64,000 bases of DNA from Procambarus clarkii (Eukaryota; Arthropoda; Malacostraca; Decapoda; Cambaridae): the NCBI RefSeq assembly GCF_040958095.1, contig NC_091214.1, positions 10,201,371 through 10,265,370 of the forward strand, written 5' to 3'. The notes under the pieces are model-generated. The model saw only the letters and a program-made list of their open reading frames with translations. It was not told the DNA's origin and searched no databases. Numbering within the stretch: position 1 is the first letter of the stretch; every line of letters starts with the position of its first letter. The position numbers and the translations under genes are program-made. This document shows, piece by piece, positions 1 through 10,805 of the stretch.

Positions 1-3000
1 CACATATAAGTGCGATCAGGAAAAACAACAGAGTAGCCAACACCGTCCGCTGACTTAGACCCATCGGTGAAGACAGAAACGGAGCGGGAGTGAGAAGAAA
101 AGTGCTCGAGGAAAAGGGGTTTTAGAACCGTAGGAGGGGTAAAAGCTTTAGTGATACGGGTCAAGGATGTACAAAACCGCGGAAGAGGGACCCTCCACGG
201 GGGCAAAGAAGGAACAACACGAGGAGAAACATCAGAAATACGAACGGAAAGAGAATCCTGCAGGCGAGATAACCGGACAGAAAGAGGGAGGTGGTGAAGA
301 GGAACAGGAACCGCAGGAGGGGTAAAAGTTAAAGCACGACAGAGGCGAGAGGAAGGATGTTGCAAGGACCGCGCAAGATAGCGAAGACAGTAGCGATCAC
401 GGCGGTCCTGGAGAGACAGGAAGCCAGTGTCAACATACAAGCTAAGGACGGGAGTCGAACGAAAGGCACCAGAACTGAGGCGCAACCCAGTGTGGTGCAA
501 AGCATCAAGACGGCGAAGAGTAGAAGGAGAAGCAGACGAGTAAGCAGGGCAACCATAATCGAGCTTAGACAGGACGAGAGAGGAATGTAAAGCAAGGAGA
601 GTGCGCCTATCTGCCCCCCAAGAAGTATGGGACAAGACCCGAAGGAGGGTAAGGGCCTTAGAGCACTCAACACGGAGGTAAGAGATATGGGGAGACCAAG
701 ACAAACGAGTGTCAAGGAATAACCCCAAAAGCTTCGCGGAATCTTTGTATTCAAGGGGATGACCATAAAGTGACAAAGAGGGACGAAGAACAACCCGTTT
801 CCGCGTAAATGTCATGGCACAAGTCTTAGAAGTAGAGAACTTGAAGCCATGATCAGTGGCCCAAGACGACACGGCATCAATTGCAAGTTGAAGCCGGCGT
901 TGAAGGAGAGGCGAATCATCACCTTGACAACAAAGGGTAAGATCATCGACATAGAGAGCGGAGAAGACACCAGAAGGAAGAGAGGAAAGAAGACCATTGA
1001 GGGCAACCAGAAAAAGAGTAGTGCTCAGAACACTACCCTGGGGCACACCTTCGTATTACTGAAAAGAGGGAGAGAGAGCGGTACCAAGGCGCACCCGAAA
1101 GGAACGACGAGAGAGGAAGCTGCGGAGAAAGAGAGGGAGATGACCACGAAGGCCAAAAGAATGAAGTTGAGACAGGATATGATAACGCCAAGTGGTGTCG
1201 TAAGCCTTTTCCAGGTCAAAAAGGACGGCAACAACGGAGGTCTTCGCAGCAAAAGCAGTACGAATATAGACCTCCAAGTTCACCAGGACATCTGTCGTGC
1301 TGCGGCACTTGCGGAAACCAAATTGAGAAGGGGAGAGGAGGTGATGGTGTTCCAGGAACCACATCAGACGAACGTTAACCATACGTTCAAAGAGTTTGCA
1401 GACACAACTTGTGAGAGCAATAGGGCGAAAGTCCTTAGGGGAAGTACCCAGAGACCCCGGTTTGCGAACAGGGAGGACAACGGCATCGAGCCAGTCCTCA
1501 GGGACTGACAACGACTCCCAGATCCGATTATACAGACTCAGTAAATACTGAGACGTGCTCGGAGGGAGATGGCGAAGCATCTCATAATGAATACCATCGG
1601 AGCCCGCCGCCGTAGAACCGCAGAGGGCCAGGGCAGAACGAAGTTCAGAGAGAGAGAAGGGATCATTATAGGGAAGCTGAAGACGAGTGCAGAAATCTAA
1701 AGGACGAGACTCAAGGACAGGTTTATGTAGAAGGAAAGATTGGGGAAGATGAAGACCAGAGCTAACAAGAAAAGTGGGAACCCAGTTCGGAAGCGACCTG
1801 CAACGGGTCTGCCACAAGAGTATCATGGAGGTGAAGGACCGGTGAAACATCGGGAACGAACTTACCCGCTATCTTGCGGATACGCTTCCAGATCTGGGCC
1901 AGAGGGGTTTCGGACGTAATTGTTGAGACATACGATGCCCAACATTCACGTTTAGCCGTACGGATGGCCCTACGGGCCACCGCACTCGCTTTCCGAAAGA
2001 AAAGAAAAGAATCGGTCGTCTGCCTACAGCGGTGCCTCTTCCAGGCTGCACGCTTACAGCGGACAGCCCGAGCACAGTCCGCATTCCACCAGGGAACGCA
2101 CTTCCGTGGACCCCGAGAGGATGAGCGAGGAATAGAGCGGAGGGCAGCGTTGAAGACAGTGTCATGAAAAAGGAGGAGAGCGCGAGAGAGAGGCAGAAGG
2201 GAGAGGTCAGAGAGAGCAGCACTGAGGGTAAATAGGGTCCAGTCTGCCTTAGCAAACTGCCACCTAGGGAAAGAGAGGGAAGGGCGAAAAGAGAAAAAGG
2301 AAACAAGGATGGGGAAATGATCACTTCCATGGAGGTCATCAAGAACCTGCCACGTGAAATCTAAGTAAAGAGAAGAAGAGCAGAGAGAAAGATCAAGACA
2401 AGAAAGGGTGCGAGTCCGAGAGTCCAAATGAGTGGGCTCACCAGAATTCAGAAGAGACAGGGAAGAAGATAGGAGAAACGGCTCAAGGAGGCGACCCCGG
2501 GTATTCGTCAGAACGTCACCCCAAAGAGAATGACGACAATTGAAGTCACCCAGCAGGAGCACAGGCTCCGGCAAGGAGTCTAGGAGGTGTTTCAAATCAG
2601 GAAGAGAGAGCGGGACACTCGGGGGGAGATAAATGGAACAAACTGTGTACCATTTCCCCACAAAGATACGAGCAGCAGAACAATGGAGAGGCGAAGGAAA
2701 AAGTAAAGGAACAAAGGGAACATCTGCACGAATCAAGAGAGCAGAAGAATTAGAAGCCCCAGCAATGGCTGGGGGGGGGGGGAGAGAAAGGAATAGCCAC
2801 GAAAACGACCAGGACGAGCACCAAGCATTGGCTCCTGGAGACAGACACAAAGGGGCGAAAACCGCGAAATCAGAAGTTGGAGTTCGAGGAAATTGGCGTA
2901 ATAACCTCGAACGTTCCATTGAAGAATGGACAACGACGAGAAGAGAAAGGACAAAAACAGAGAACAAGGAAGAAACAAAGGTGAAAGAGCAACAGAGCAC

Positions 3001-3007
3001 GTTAAAG
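1..3007 (-). pseudogene. LINE ORF2 polyprotein: endonuclease - reverse transcriptase - RNase H (partial, broken)
   Basis: Encodes the enzymes for target-primed reverse transcription. Order on the minus strand: APE-type endonuclease (opening ILQWNVRG near 2900; LLLGDFNCRHSLWGD near 2520-2560; SDHFP near 2300), RT (RPIALTSC, FRKCRSTTD, LFDLEKAYDTT; VPQGSVLS near 1040; catalytic YVDD near 945), then RNase H opening with FTDGSK at about 51-72. Lesions: a frameshift in a G12 run (2771-2782), another near 1765, and a TAA at 1056-1058 just before VPQGS. Downstream of that stop the frame is open to position 1. No ATG lies between the ORF1 stop and the endonuclease start in the ORF2 frame, so the initiation point is unclear. 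RNase H continues off the left edge. Confidence 0.88.
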
Positions 3008-4972
3008 AATATCAGGGTCGGGATCAGGGTCAGCAAAGTCAGGGTTAGGGGGCATGGGTAAACTGAGCAAAGACGGAGGGAAGGAAACGGGAGAACAGAT
3101 CAGAGGTGGGCGGGCGGGGTCCGGAGGAGGAGGAGGAAGAGGAGGAGACAACGGAGAGGAGCAGGCAAGGACAGCAGTAGGAAGAGGGGGAGTAGAAAGA
3201 GGGGAGCGCACCCCAGCAAGAGCAGCAACCGAAAGGGAAGCAGGGGCCAAAGAAACCTCCATAGCAGGAACAGGGGGCGCAACCACTGAAACGGGAGGGG
3301 AAGGAGCAACAGAGCCAGAAGTAGGAGCTAAGGAAGAAAGCGAAGCCTTCTTACCCGCCGGGGAAGAGGAAGGAGAGGAGCCAGGCTTACGCTTCTGACT
3401 TAAAGAGACAGGTGTCCCAGCAACTACGTACCGGGCAACGGATTCCAGTGTCTCAACAGGAGAAGCCGAACGAGAGCACACACGACGGCCGTTAGGAGAG
3501 CGATGGACATCCACCTGCACCGACAGGCGGCGGGGAGAGCCGATAGATGGAGGAAGAGGATGGGAAGGAGGATCGGAGGGGGACGAGGAAGAAGACACAG
3601 GAGACATGACAGACCGGGTTGAAAGAAGGGGAACCCCAGACAGAGGACCAGGAGGGGGACCCCTCGGGAAAGAACTCAAAGGAACAGAGGAGGGGGCAGT
3701 GGGCGTATCAGGGTCCAAGGCCCGGAAACGGTTGAGAGTCTGAGGAAGGGGGGAAGGACGAGGAGAGGAAGAGCGCAACACGCGAGCATAAGAGATGTTA
3801 GTATAAGGCGGGAGCCGGCGAACCTGGCGCCTCGCCTCAGGAAAAGACAAACGCTCCCGGTGCTTCAGGTTAAGGACGGCCGCCTCAAGCTTGTAATGGA
3901 CACAGGCACGGGAGAACGTAGGATGGGCCTCACCGCAGTTGAGGCAGCGAGCTTGGGGAGAAGTGCACTCCGACTTAGAGTGACCTTCACTCCCACACAA
4001 AGGACAGAGAGAGACAGTCCCAGAGCAGCGGAGGGCACCATGCCCAAACCTCCAGCACTTATTACAAAGTCGAGGAGAAGGAATATACTCTTGGACAGAG
4101 CACCTAGCACCAGCAAGAATGACAGAGGATGGAAGGGTCCTACCATCAAAGGTGATCTTCACAACGCGAAGGGGTTGACGGCGACGACCACGAGGGGGAC
4201 GAGTAAACGAGTCAACCTGGAGGACAGAATGGCCTTGGGCATCAAGGATATGCCGAATATCATCGTGGCAATCCTGCAGATTCCGAACACCGGTTGCAAC
4301 ATGGGGTGGGAGGAGAATAGTGCCAACACTGGAATTCATCTGAACGTTCTTGGAGACCCGAACAGGGATCTCGCCAAGGCAAGATAAGGCAGCCAAGCGG
4401 GAAGCCGCATCCTGAGAAGGAGCAGCAACGACACGTGTACCGAGACGAGTGGGGTTGAAAGTAACACACGCATCCACGGAATCTACAAGATGCCGATGGA
4501 GGGAGAAATCGTCAGGAGGCGCAGAATCAAGAGGGAGGAGATCAAAGTATTTGGCCCATGAAGCAGGACCAAACAAGGCCTGATACGCATCAGCACGGGA
4601 AGGAATCGAGCGAGTGCGGTTGGGGCGCGAACGGCGTTGAGAACCCCTAGAGAGAGAGGGGTCAAAAGGCGCAGTAGTCACAACGAAAGACTTAGCCACA
4701 CCAGGGGACGAAGTGGTCACCACCGGGGGCTGGAGGCTCGACCCAACCTCAGAGGAGGGAGGGGAGCTGGGGGAAGAAGTCAGGACGGTCAAAGGAGGAG
4801 CAAGGTCGGGGCCCAACGCAGCGGGAGCTACAGAGCCTGGTCTTCCAATACAGGCCGACTCGGGGGCTTGGTCGCCCACACCACGAGCCTGAGAGGGTAC
4901 AACGGAAACATTCAACGACATAGAGACGAAAAGTGACAAATTCATCCACGAATGTGCCCCCATACCCACCAT
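3002..4972 (-). CDS. LINE ORF1 gag-like nucleic-acid-binding protein
   Basis: 656-residue open frame with ATG at 4970-4972. ORF1 proteins coat LINE RNA and form the ribonucleoprotein. The middle third (roughly residues 130-290) has the layout of an RRM-like or pre-knuckle region ending in YIPSPRLC. Three zinc knuckles follow: CNKCWRFGHGALRC and CPLCGSEGHSKSEC (both CX2CX4HX4C) and a variant CLNCGEAHPTFSRAC. The N- and C-terminal thirds are Ser/Pro-rich and probably disordered. The last residues are a PDPDPD run. Unlike ORF2 in the same element this frame is intact. ORF2 begins in another frame within about 30 bases of the ORF1 stop. Confidence 0.85.
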   Translation of the reverse strand: MVGMGAHSWMNLSLFVSMSLNVSVVPSQARGVGDQAPESACIGRPGSVAPAALGPDLAPPLTVLTSSPSSPPSSEVGSSLQPPVVTTSSPGVAKSFVVTTAPFDPSLSRGSQRRSRPNRTRSIPSRADAYQALFGPASWAKYFDLLPLDSAPPDDFSLHRHLVDSVDACVTFNPTRLGTRVVAAPSQDAASRLAALSCLGEIPVRVSKNVQMNSSVGTILLPPHVATGVRNLQDCHDDIRHILDAQGHSVLQVDSFTRPPRGRRRQPLRVVKITFDGRTLPSSVILAGARCSVQEYIPSPRLCNKCWRFGHGALRCSGTVSLCPLCGSEGHSKSECTSPQARCLNCGEAHPTFSRACVHYKLEAAVLNLKHRERLSFPEARRQVRRLPPYTNISYARVLRSSSPRPSPLPQTLNRFRALDPDTPTAPSSVPLSSFPRGPPPGPLSGVPLLSTRSVMSPVSSSSSPSDPPSHPLPPSIGSPRRLSVQVDVHRSPNGRRVCSRSASPVETLESVARYVVAGTPVSLSQKRKPGSSPSSSPAGKKASLSSLAPTSGSVAPSPPVSVVAPPVPAMEVSLAPASLSVAALAGVRSPLSTPPLPTAVLACSSPLSPPLPPPPPDPARPPLICSPVSFPPSLLSLPMPPNPDFADPDPDPDIL

Positions 4973-5640
4973 GGAGCCACAATTAGAGGCAGGACACCCA
5001 ACAGGAAGCTATCGCCGATCATGCCGGGGCCCCCTAGGGGTGCGTCGTGAGTATACGCCCCACAAACGCCACCTTAAGAACCGTCAGTCTGTCGAGATCG
5101 GGTTCAGCGATGAAAGGGGGATTGACAATAAAAGGTTCCCCTCGCTCGAGACGTCAGGTACTACAGTTCTACGGGTGCAAGAGTATGCCTCCTCAAGCAC
5201 CCGGGCGTCAAAATAGAAGAAGTCCAAAGAAATAATCCAAAACAAGCAAAAGGTCGGCAGGAAACGACAAGCAGATAGGAGAAGAGGGGGGAGAAAAACG
5301 AAACATAAGGAAAAGGAAAAGCGATCCGGCACAATTGGAGAAGACAGCAGCAGGAGTGCAAGGCCAGAAAAGGACAGAGGACTGCCCAACGGAGCATCAC
5401 ACTCCGGCAGCCGTCCACCAAGCCCCCTCACGACGCCAACGGGTCGGAAGGGGAGGGGGAGACTAGGAAGAAGTAAACTAGGATAAGCAAGACTGTGCAA
5501 GCACTATGCATAGCTAGAATGAACTATACTAAGATGGTTTAAGCTGGGCTAGGCTAGGATAAGCTAGGCCATGCAGGGTCCCGGTTGACCAGTGGAGTCT
5601 AATGGTCTAACCTTCTAGCTAGTTTGCTGACCTAAGAGTG
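4973..5640 (-). other. 5' leader of the LINE and its upstream flank
   Basis: Upstream of LINE ORF1 the sequence stays purine-rich on the plus strand to about 5500 and is probably the element's 5' UTR and internal promoter region. Around 5520-5580 there is a short low-complexity stretch built on ctaggctaggataagctagg. No gene is seen; the short ORFs here are shadows. Confidence 0.4.
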
Positions 5641-6418
5641 TAAATCCCTAGCCCCTAACTTGCTGCAATATTATTATAAAATAAATATTACTTATTATAA
5701 TCTTAAATACTAAATACCTGGATAACACAGGTGGCCTGTTGTTGTGTTGATTTAGGGGCGACGATGATCGTGGGATCGGATGCGCCCCACAGGTGGCCTG
5801 CACCATGTTTTTTAAGGAGTCCAATCTCATAACATAAACAAATCTGTGCATTCGTACACAAACAGAGACCGGTGGTTATTCGAACACTTAAAATTCTTTT
5901 ACTTAAAATAATAACAATTAGATTAATAATAATTAACATAATTTTTACTCAAGATTCACAAAAATCATTAACACTATTTTAAAAGAAAATTTAAAAGACA
6001 TCTAAAAACAGATATACAGACTTTATGTGATATTTATTTCAACATTATATATTAATAGAATGTTGTAACTATTATTTTTAAATATTAGGTAGTTATTAGC
6101 TCCGTATATCGCATATAAACGTTGCAAAACGATTTTAGATTGAATTAACACATTACACATTTAAAAAAATCATCTTTGCAATGAATTACTCCTAAAACGT
6201 TTTTAAATACAGTGATAAATTGTGTCAAACATTGCATAATAATATTTACAACAAGGTGCATGACAACGATACGAAGAGGCGTGATTTCAACAGGATATGT
6301 GGGGTTGTCACAAAATTCTGATTTTAATTATAAAGTAGTTTTCACAATGTATTTTAACATAATTATGAAGCAGTTGAACTACCAAATTGTTTTGTTTTAT
6401 AAATGAATAATGTTAAAT
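5641..6418. other. AT-rich stretch without a gene
   Basis: No coding signal. A GC-richer island at 5730-5815 contains a 34-36 bp motif (5738-5773) that recurs in inverted orientation at 57364-57397 with about two mismatches, suggesting a dispersed repeat. The rest is plain AT-rich DNA up to the gypsy target site. Confidence 0.5.
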
Positions 6419-6422
6419 AGCT

Positions 6423-7118
6423 TGTGATGGAAAAAAAGAAGCGTAGGTGTTCGGCAGTCCTCCTAATGGCTGGTGTCAATGCCAATCACATTTACAAAAG
6501 AAAAGTTGACTGCGTGGCTGTTGCCTCCTGTGGTTAAGTAAGGGAAAACACGCAAAACAAATCGTATGAACAATGAAACTTTAATTAACTTGAAAACAAA
6601 TATGAACAAAGACAATCCCTTGGCTATGTACAGTGCAAACAAACAAGATTATAAAGTAAAAAAATAACAAAAAATAAAATAGTGGTTACGTTACTCTACA
6701 ATGAATAAAGACAAAAAATGAATTATCAGGTGCTGAGAATATTTGCTGGCTAAACACATCCAGTATTACACAGAGCGTATATTGGATAGGTGTGTCAGCT
6801 TTGAGAGCACAGAATATTCTAAATCCAATGGCTTGTACACGCTCAGTCATCAGCTATGTAGATGGTGCTGAAGTGGAGTGCAGACGGCGATCCACCAATG
6901 GGACGCGTGCTGGCTGGAAGTGGTGGTTTGGTGATCAACGAAGGTGGAGGGGGGGAGGTGGAGAGCGAGTGTCTGATACGTATGCGCCCTGGCAGAAACG
7001 TATTTTACTCAATATGTACTACACTTGCTTGTAGTATCTAGATGTTGTAGATGTACTGAAGTAACATGATGATAGGAAAGAGATGGCCAAATCCCTCTTG
7101 AAGGAGATTATCGTAACA
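6423..7118 (-). repeat. 3' LTR of the Gmr1-like element
   Basis: Matches 13087-13787 along its length with roughly two dozen differences by eye, mostly transitions, so about 96-97% identity. The plus-strand ends are TGTGATGG and GTAACA, giving TG...CA termini on the minus strand. It lacks a 6-bp duplication present in the 13087 copy. Flanked on the left by the target-site copy AGCT. Confidence 0.92.
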
Positions 7119-7140
7119 GCTCTCCCCCAAAGCCTGCTCT
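7119..7140 (-). promoter_or_regulatory. Polypurine tract of the Gmr1-like element
   Basis: On the minus strand GGGGGAGAG lies directly before the 3' LTR start TGTTACG, the expected place for the plus-strand priming tract. It lies just downstream of the pol stop at 7147-7149. Confidence 0.7.
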
Positions 7141-7146
7141 TACGGG

Positions 7147-9835
7147 TTAAGTTACTTCAGTGGGTGGTGTAGAGGTAGGAGTAGCTGTCTCTACCTTGTA
7201 GACTCTGGAGAGGGCGTCGGCTATGCTGTTGTCCGTACCCTTGATGAAGTAGATCTCCAGATTAAAATTCTGCAAGTACAGAGCCAAGCATAGAAGACGC
7301 TGATTGCTGAATTGGGCCTGTTGAAGGAACCACAGGGGATTGTGGTCCGAGTAGATGGTAATAGACCGATTCCCTTGTAGGTAAGGTTCGAAATGTTGCA
7401 GATTCAGGACGATGGAGAGGAGTTCCTTTTCTATAGTGCTATAGTTCTTTTGATGGGCTTCAACTTGTAGCTGTAGTAGCTGACAGGAAGAACCTCCTCG
7501 CCTCGTTGTTGCATTAGGACGCCCCCGGTGTCGGTACCACTGGCGTCGACATTGATGATGAAGGGCTTCGTAATATCTGGAGAGGTGAGAATGGGATCAG
7601 AACATAGCAAAGATTTAAGTTGTTCAGAGGTAACGGTCTGTTGAATGGTCCAATGATACCGTTGCTTGGGGCTGGTCAGATTAATCAATGGTGGCGCTAC
7701 CGTACTTAAGTTCTTCACAAACCTACAATAGTAAGATGCAAGTCCAAGGAAGCGCAGGAGCTGCTTCCTGGTCGTAGGTTGTGGGTAATGCTGAATGGCT
7801 TGAGTGTGAATTGTTAAAGGAGCTATGCTGCCACTCCCTATCACATGACCCTGATAATGCACTTTACCTTTGGCAAAGGTGGACTTGCCCAAGTTGATGG
7901 TAAGGCCGGCTGTCAGGAGCTTGAAGAGCAATCGTTGCAGCTGGAGCAGATGTTCGCTCCAGGTGTTGGTTGCCACAACGATATCATTCAAGTAGGTGTG
8001 ATCTAGGCCGTAGATGACGCGGTTGACAGCTCGCTGGAAGGTGGCCGGGGCGTTACACAGTCCAAAAGGAAGGCGTTCATATCAGTATAGGCCAAAAGGA
8101 ATGGTGAAGGCAGATATTTCCTTAGCTCTCTTTGTCAGGCTGATTTGATAATAGCCCTTTAACAAATCAATTTGGGATAAATAATTTGCATTACCTACTG
8201 CGTCAAGGATATCGTCTATACGTGGTAAAGGATAAGCATCCTTGACGGTCACAAGGTTTAGTTTCCTATAATCGGCACAAAGCTGTACTTTACCGTGCGG
8301 TTTCGGTACTAAGATGCAGGGTGAGGCCCAAGGGGACTCACAAGGGGTGGCCAGCCCATGATCCAGAAGGTATTGTACTTCAGCACGCATAACTTCCTTT
8401 TTGTATGGGCTGATACGGTAGAAGGGTTGACGAATCGGCCGGGTAGCAGGAAGCAGCTGGATGTCGTGCTGAACCACATTACACTCCTGGGGATCATCGC
8501 TGAACAACTTCTGATGTTCTTGAAGAACTTTGATGAGAGGAGCACTATTACAGTCCTGTAAATATTTAGGAAGATCATTAAGGATTTCCGAGTTGGAAAG
8601 CACTGACTCAGAGTCAGTGCTTTCCGGAGGAGAAGCAGGGAAGGTCTCACTGTGGAGGTATGGATCTTTGAAAGTGGAGAATGATATTAGCACAGTGGGA
8701 GGCATACCTTTATACTCCTTTAGAATATAGACGTGGCACAACTGGGTCCTCCGCCGCCTATCTGGAGTCTCAAGAACGTAGTTGTGGTTGTTTCTGCACT
8801 CCTTGATGCGGTAGGGTCCTGAAAACTTGTTTTGCAATGGAGAACCTGGGATAGGAAAATATGCCAACACGAAGTCTCCTGGTTTAAATTTCCTGATTTT
8901 GCTGCCTTGGTCAAAATGAGTCTTCATCCTATCTTGAGCTTTCAATAGATTGTCATTAGCAAATTTACGTACTCTCTCTAGAATGTGCTTTAAGTTTTGA
9001 AGAAACTGGGGCACATTCTGAGGGTCACTGAAGGTGGCATTACGTAGAGAATCTTTCAAAGCTTTGAGAGGAGTACGGCACTTACGTCCGTAGAGCATCT
9101 CATAAGGAGATACTCCTAGAGACTCATTTGGGAGACTTCTGAAAATGCACATGATGATGTCAAGTTGTTTATCCCAGTCCTTCATGGTTTCATTGCAAAA
9201 TTTCTTAAGGAGTGATATTATCGTTTGGTGACTACGTTCAAGAGAACCCTGTGAAGCAGGATGATAGGGGCTGGACAATACCTGAGTGATGTTGAATTCT
9301 TCCTGTGTCTTCTTGAAGAGATCACTGGTGAAGTTGGTGCCACAGTCACTTTGAATCTCCCGAGGAAATCTATATTGGGTAAAGATCTTCAATAGTTGTC
9401 TTACCACCGTAGCAGCCGTAATGTTCTTTACAAGAACTGCTATGGGGAATCTGGTGGTTCGAAACAGGATGGTTAGTATATAAGCGTTGCCAGAACTGCT
9501 CCGGGGTAAAGGACCAACACAGTCTATGATGAGTCTGTGGAAAGGTTCCGCAGGCACCTGGATAGGAATTAAAGGAGCCTTGGGAATCAGGATGTTAGGT
9601 TTACCTGCCATCTGACATGTATGACACTGTTGCACATAACTTTTGACGTCCTTAACCATACCTGGCCAGTAGTAGTCTTGTCTGGTTACGTGATAGGTTT
9701 TGTTAAAACCATAGTGAGAAAGCGCTCCGTGGGCCAGGTGTAGAATATCGGGCCGTAGGCTGATGGGAACTACTAGTTGGTCGATATTAGCTCAATCGTC
9801 ATCCTCCGTCAGCTTACTGGGTAACTCAAGGCTTA
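7147..9835 (-). pseudogene. pol: pol part 2: integrase - RT - RNase H (integrase upstream of RT)
   Basis: Minus-strand order: integrase H2C2 zinc region (ending CHTCQ near 9610), DDE core with LIIDCVG, QSDCGTNF and GSLERSHQ, a GPY/F-like region (NKFSGPYRI near 8830), RT (SPWASPCILVPKP; ADYRKLN; IDLLKGYYQI), then RNase H (IEKELLSI near 7420, ending IADALSRV near 7195) and stop TAA at 7147-7149. Lesions: TGA near 9790, TGA at 8082-8084 inside the RT, a frameshift near 7443, and the YxDD box reads YLND near 7990, losing a catalytic aspartate. The 5' side is split from the protease part by a LINE fragment at about 9836-10204. Confidence 0.9.
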
Positions 9836-10204
9836 CTCAAGGTAACCTGTGGTTACCTTGAGGTTACCTTGAGGTGCTTCTGGGGCTTAGCGTCCCCGCG
9901 GCCCGGTCGTCGACCAGGCCTCCTGGTTGCCGGACTGATCAACCAGGCTGTTGGACGCGGCTGCTCGCACCCTGACGTATGAGTCACAGTCTGGGTGATC
10001 AGGTATCCTTTGGAGGTGTTTATCCAGTTCTCTCTTGAACACTGTGAGGGAATTGCCAGTTATGTCCCTTATGTGTAGCGGAAGCGTGTTGAACAGTCTC
10101 GGGCCTCTGATGTTGATAGAGTCCTCTCTCAGAGTACCTGTTGCACCTCTGCTTTTCAACGGGGGTATTCTGCACATCCTGCCATGTCTTCTGGTCTCAT
10201 GTGA
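9836..10204 (-). mobile_element. 5'-truncated LINE 3' end nested in gypsy pol
   Basis: Encodes on the minus strand the C-terminal tail of a LINE polyprotein (RGPRLFNTLPLHIRDI, a WN.LP-type tail) within an open frame at 9887-10177, followed by a 3' end with a short tandem motif ggttaccttga (about 9849-9873). It interrupts pol between the protease and integrase parts: LENQLLYRS is readable just right of it and LVVPISLRPDILH just left. Clear target duplications were not found, so the borders are approximate. The tail looks like a repeat abundant in decapods (recall, not searched). Confidence 0.75.
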
Positions 10205-10805
10205 TGTTAGAGCAAGAGTAGAGTAGAGCGGTAGAGCAACTGATTCTCTAGGAAGAACCCAGGGATACTGTCAGATTGAGTCTCAGCCTGGAAGAATAAT
10301 GGTGTTAATGAAGGATCCTCCCTCTGTAACTTACGGAATGCCAACATAGTAAGATTCGGGGTAGATTCTGATGGTCTTGAGGGACAGCGGTAGCAGCAGA
10401 GTCAGCTGGTTGCGGGCGTGCAGCTTGCGCATGGGTGGTCACCAAAACCAGAGGAGAGACTTCATCACTTTCTTGGACCTCTGCTGGAACATACTTCAAG
10501 ATGGGGTTGTCCACTACAGAGTCACACACCTGGGATTTGTCCATGATGATCAGGTTGGAAGGTTGCAGATCTTCGGCCAAGTCGTTGCCCAGGAGAAGTT
10601 GCACTCCAGACATGGGAAAAGGCTTTTCCCTGATGGCGACTTGAACTTCACCGGTCACGAAAAGACAATCCAGGTGGACTCTGGCGAGTGGATACGGAGT
10701 GGTAGCAGTGAGGTCAGTGATAAGGACGGTTTCCCCGGTGTAGGTGATGTTAGGCACAGTCGATTTCAATATTATTGACTGAAGAGCCGCTGTGTCCCTC
10801 AAGAT
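10205..10805 (-). pseudogene. pol part 1: retropepsin-like protease region
   Basis: Minus-strand frame following the gag knuckle. LRDTAALQS near 10790 occupies the place of the LxDTGA active-site motif (DTA rather than DTG), and VQLLLGNDLA near 10580 matches the later LLGxD motif. A frameshift near 10345 separates the annotated frame from the linker toward integrase, whose end is readable up to the nested LINE at 10204. Protease processes the gag-pol polyprotein. The DTA variant may reflect decay or a tolerated change. Confidence 0.72.

Larger units (their letters stand above)
1..5520 (-). mobile_element. I/R1-type non-LTR retrotransposon (LINE), 3' end outside window
   Basis: Two-ORF LINE read on the minus strand: 5' leader (about 4973-5520), ORF1 gag-like protein (3002-4972), then ORF2 with endonuclease, RT and the start of an RNase H domain at the window edge. 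An RNase H after the RT places it in the I/R1/Loa-like group rather than the CR1/L2 type LINEs found elsewhere in this window. Its coding strand is GC- and CT-rich, unlike the AT-rich surroundings. ORF2 has two frameshifts and one in-frame stop, so this copy is probably dead. The exact 5' boundary was not found; 5520 is where the GC-rich sequence fades. Clade assignment needs an RT tree. Confidence 0.88.

Noticed and set aside
849..1508. 219-codon plus-strand ORF and other long plus-strand ORFs up to 5235
   Set aside because: They are antisense shadows of the LINE ORF1/ORF2 on the minus strand, caused by its skewed composition.
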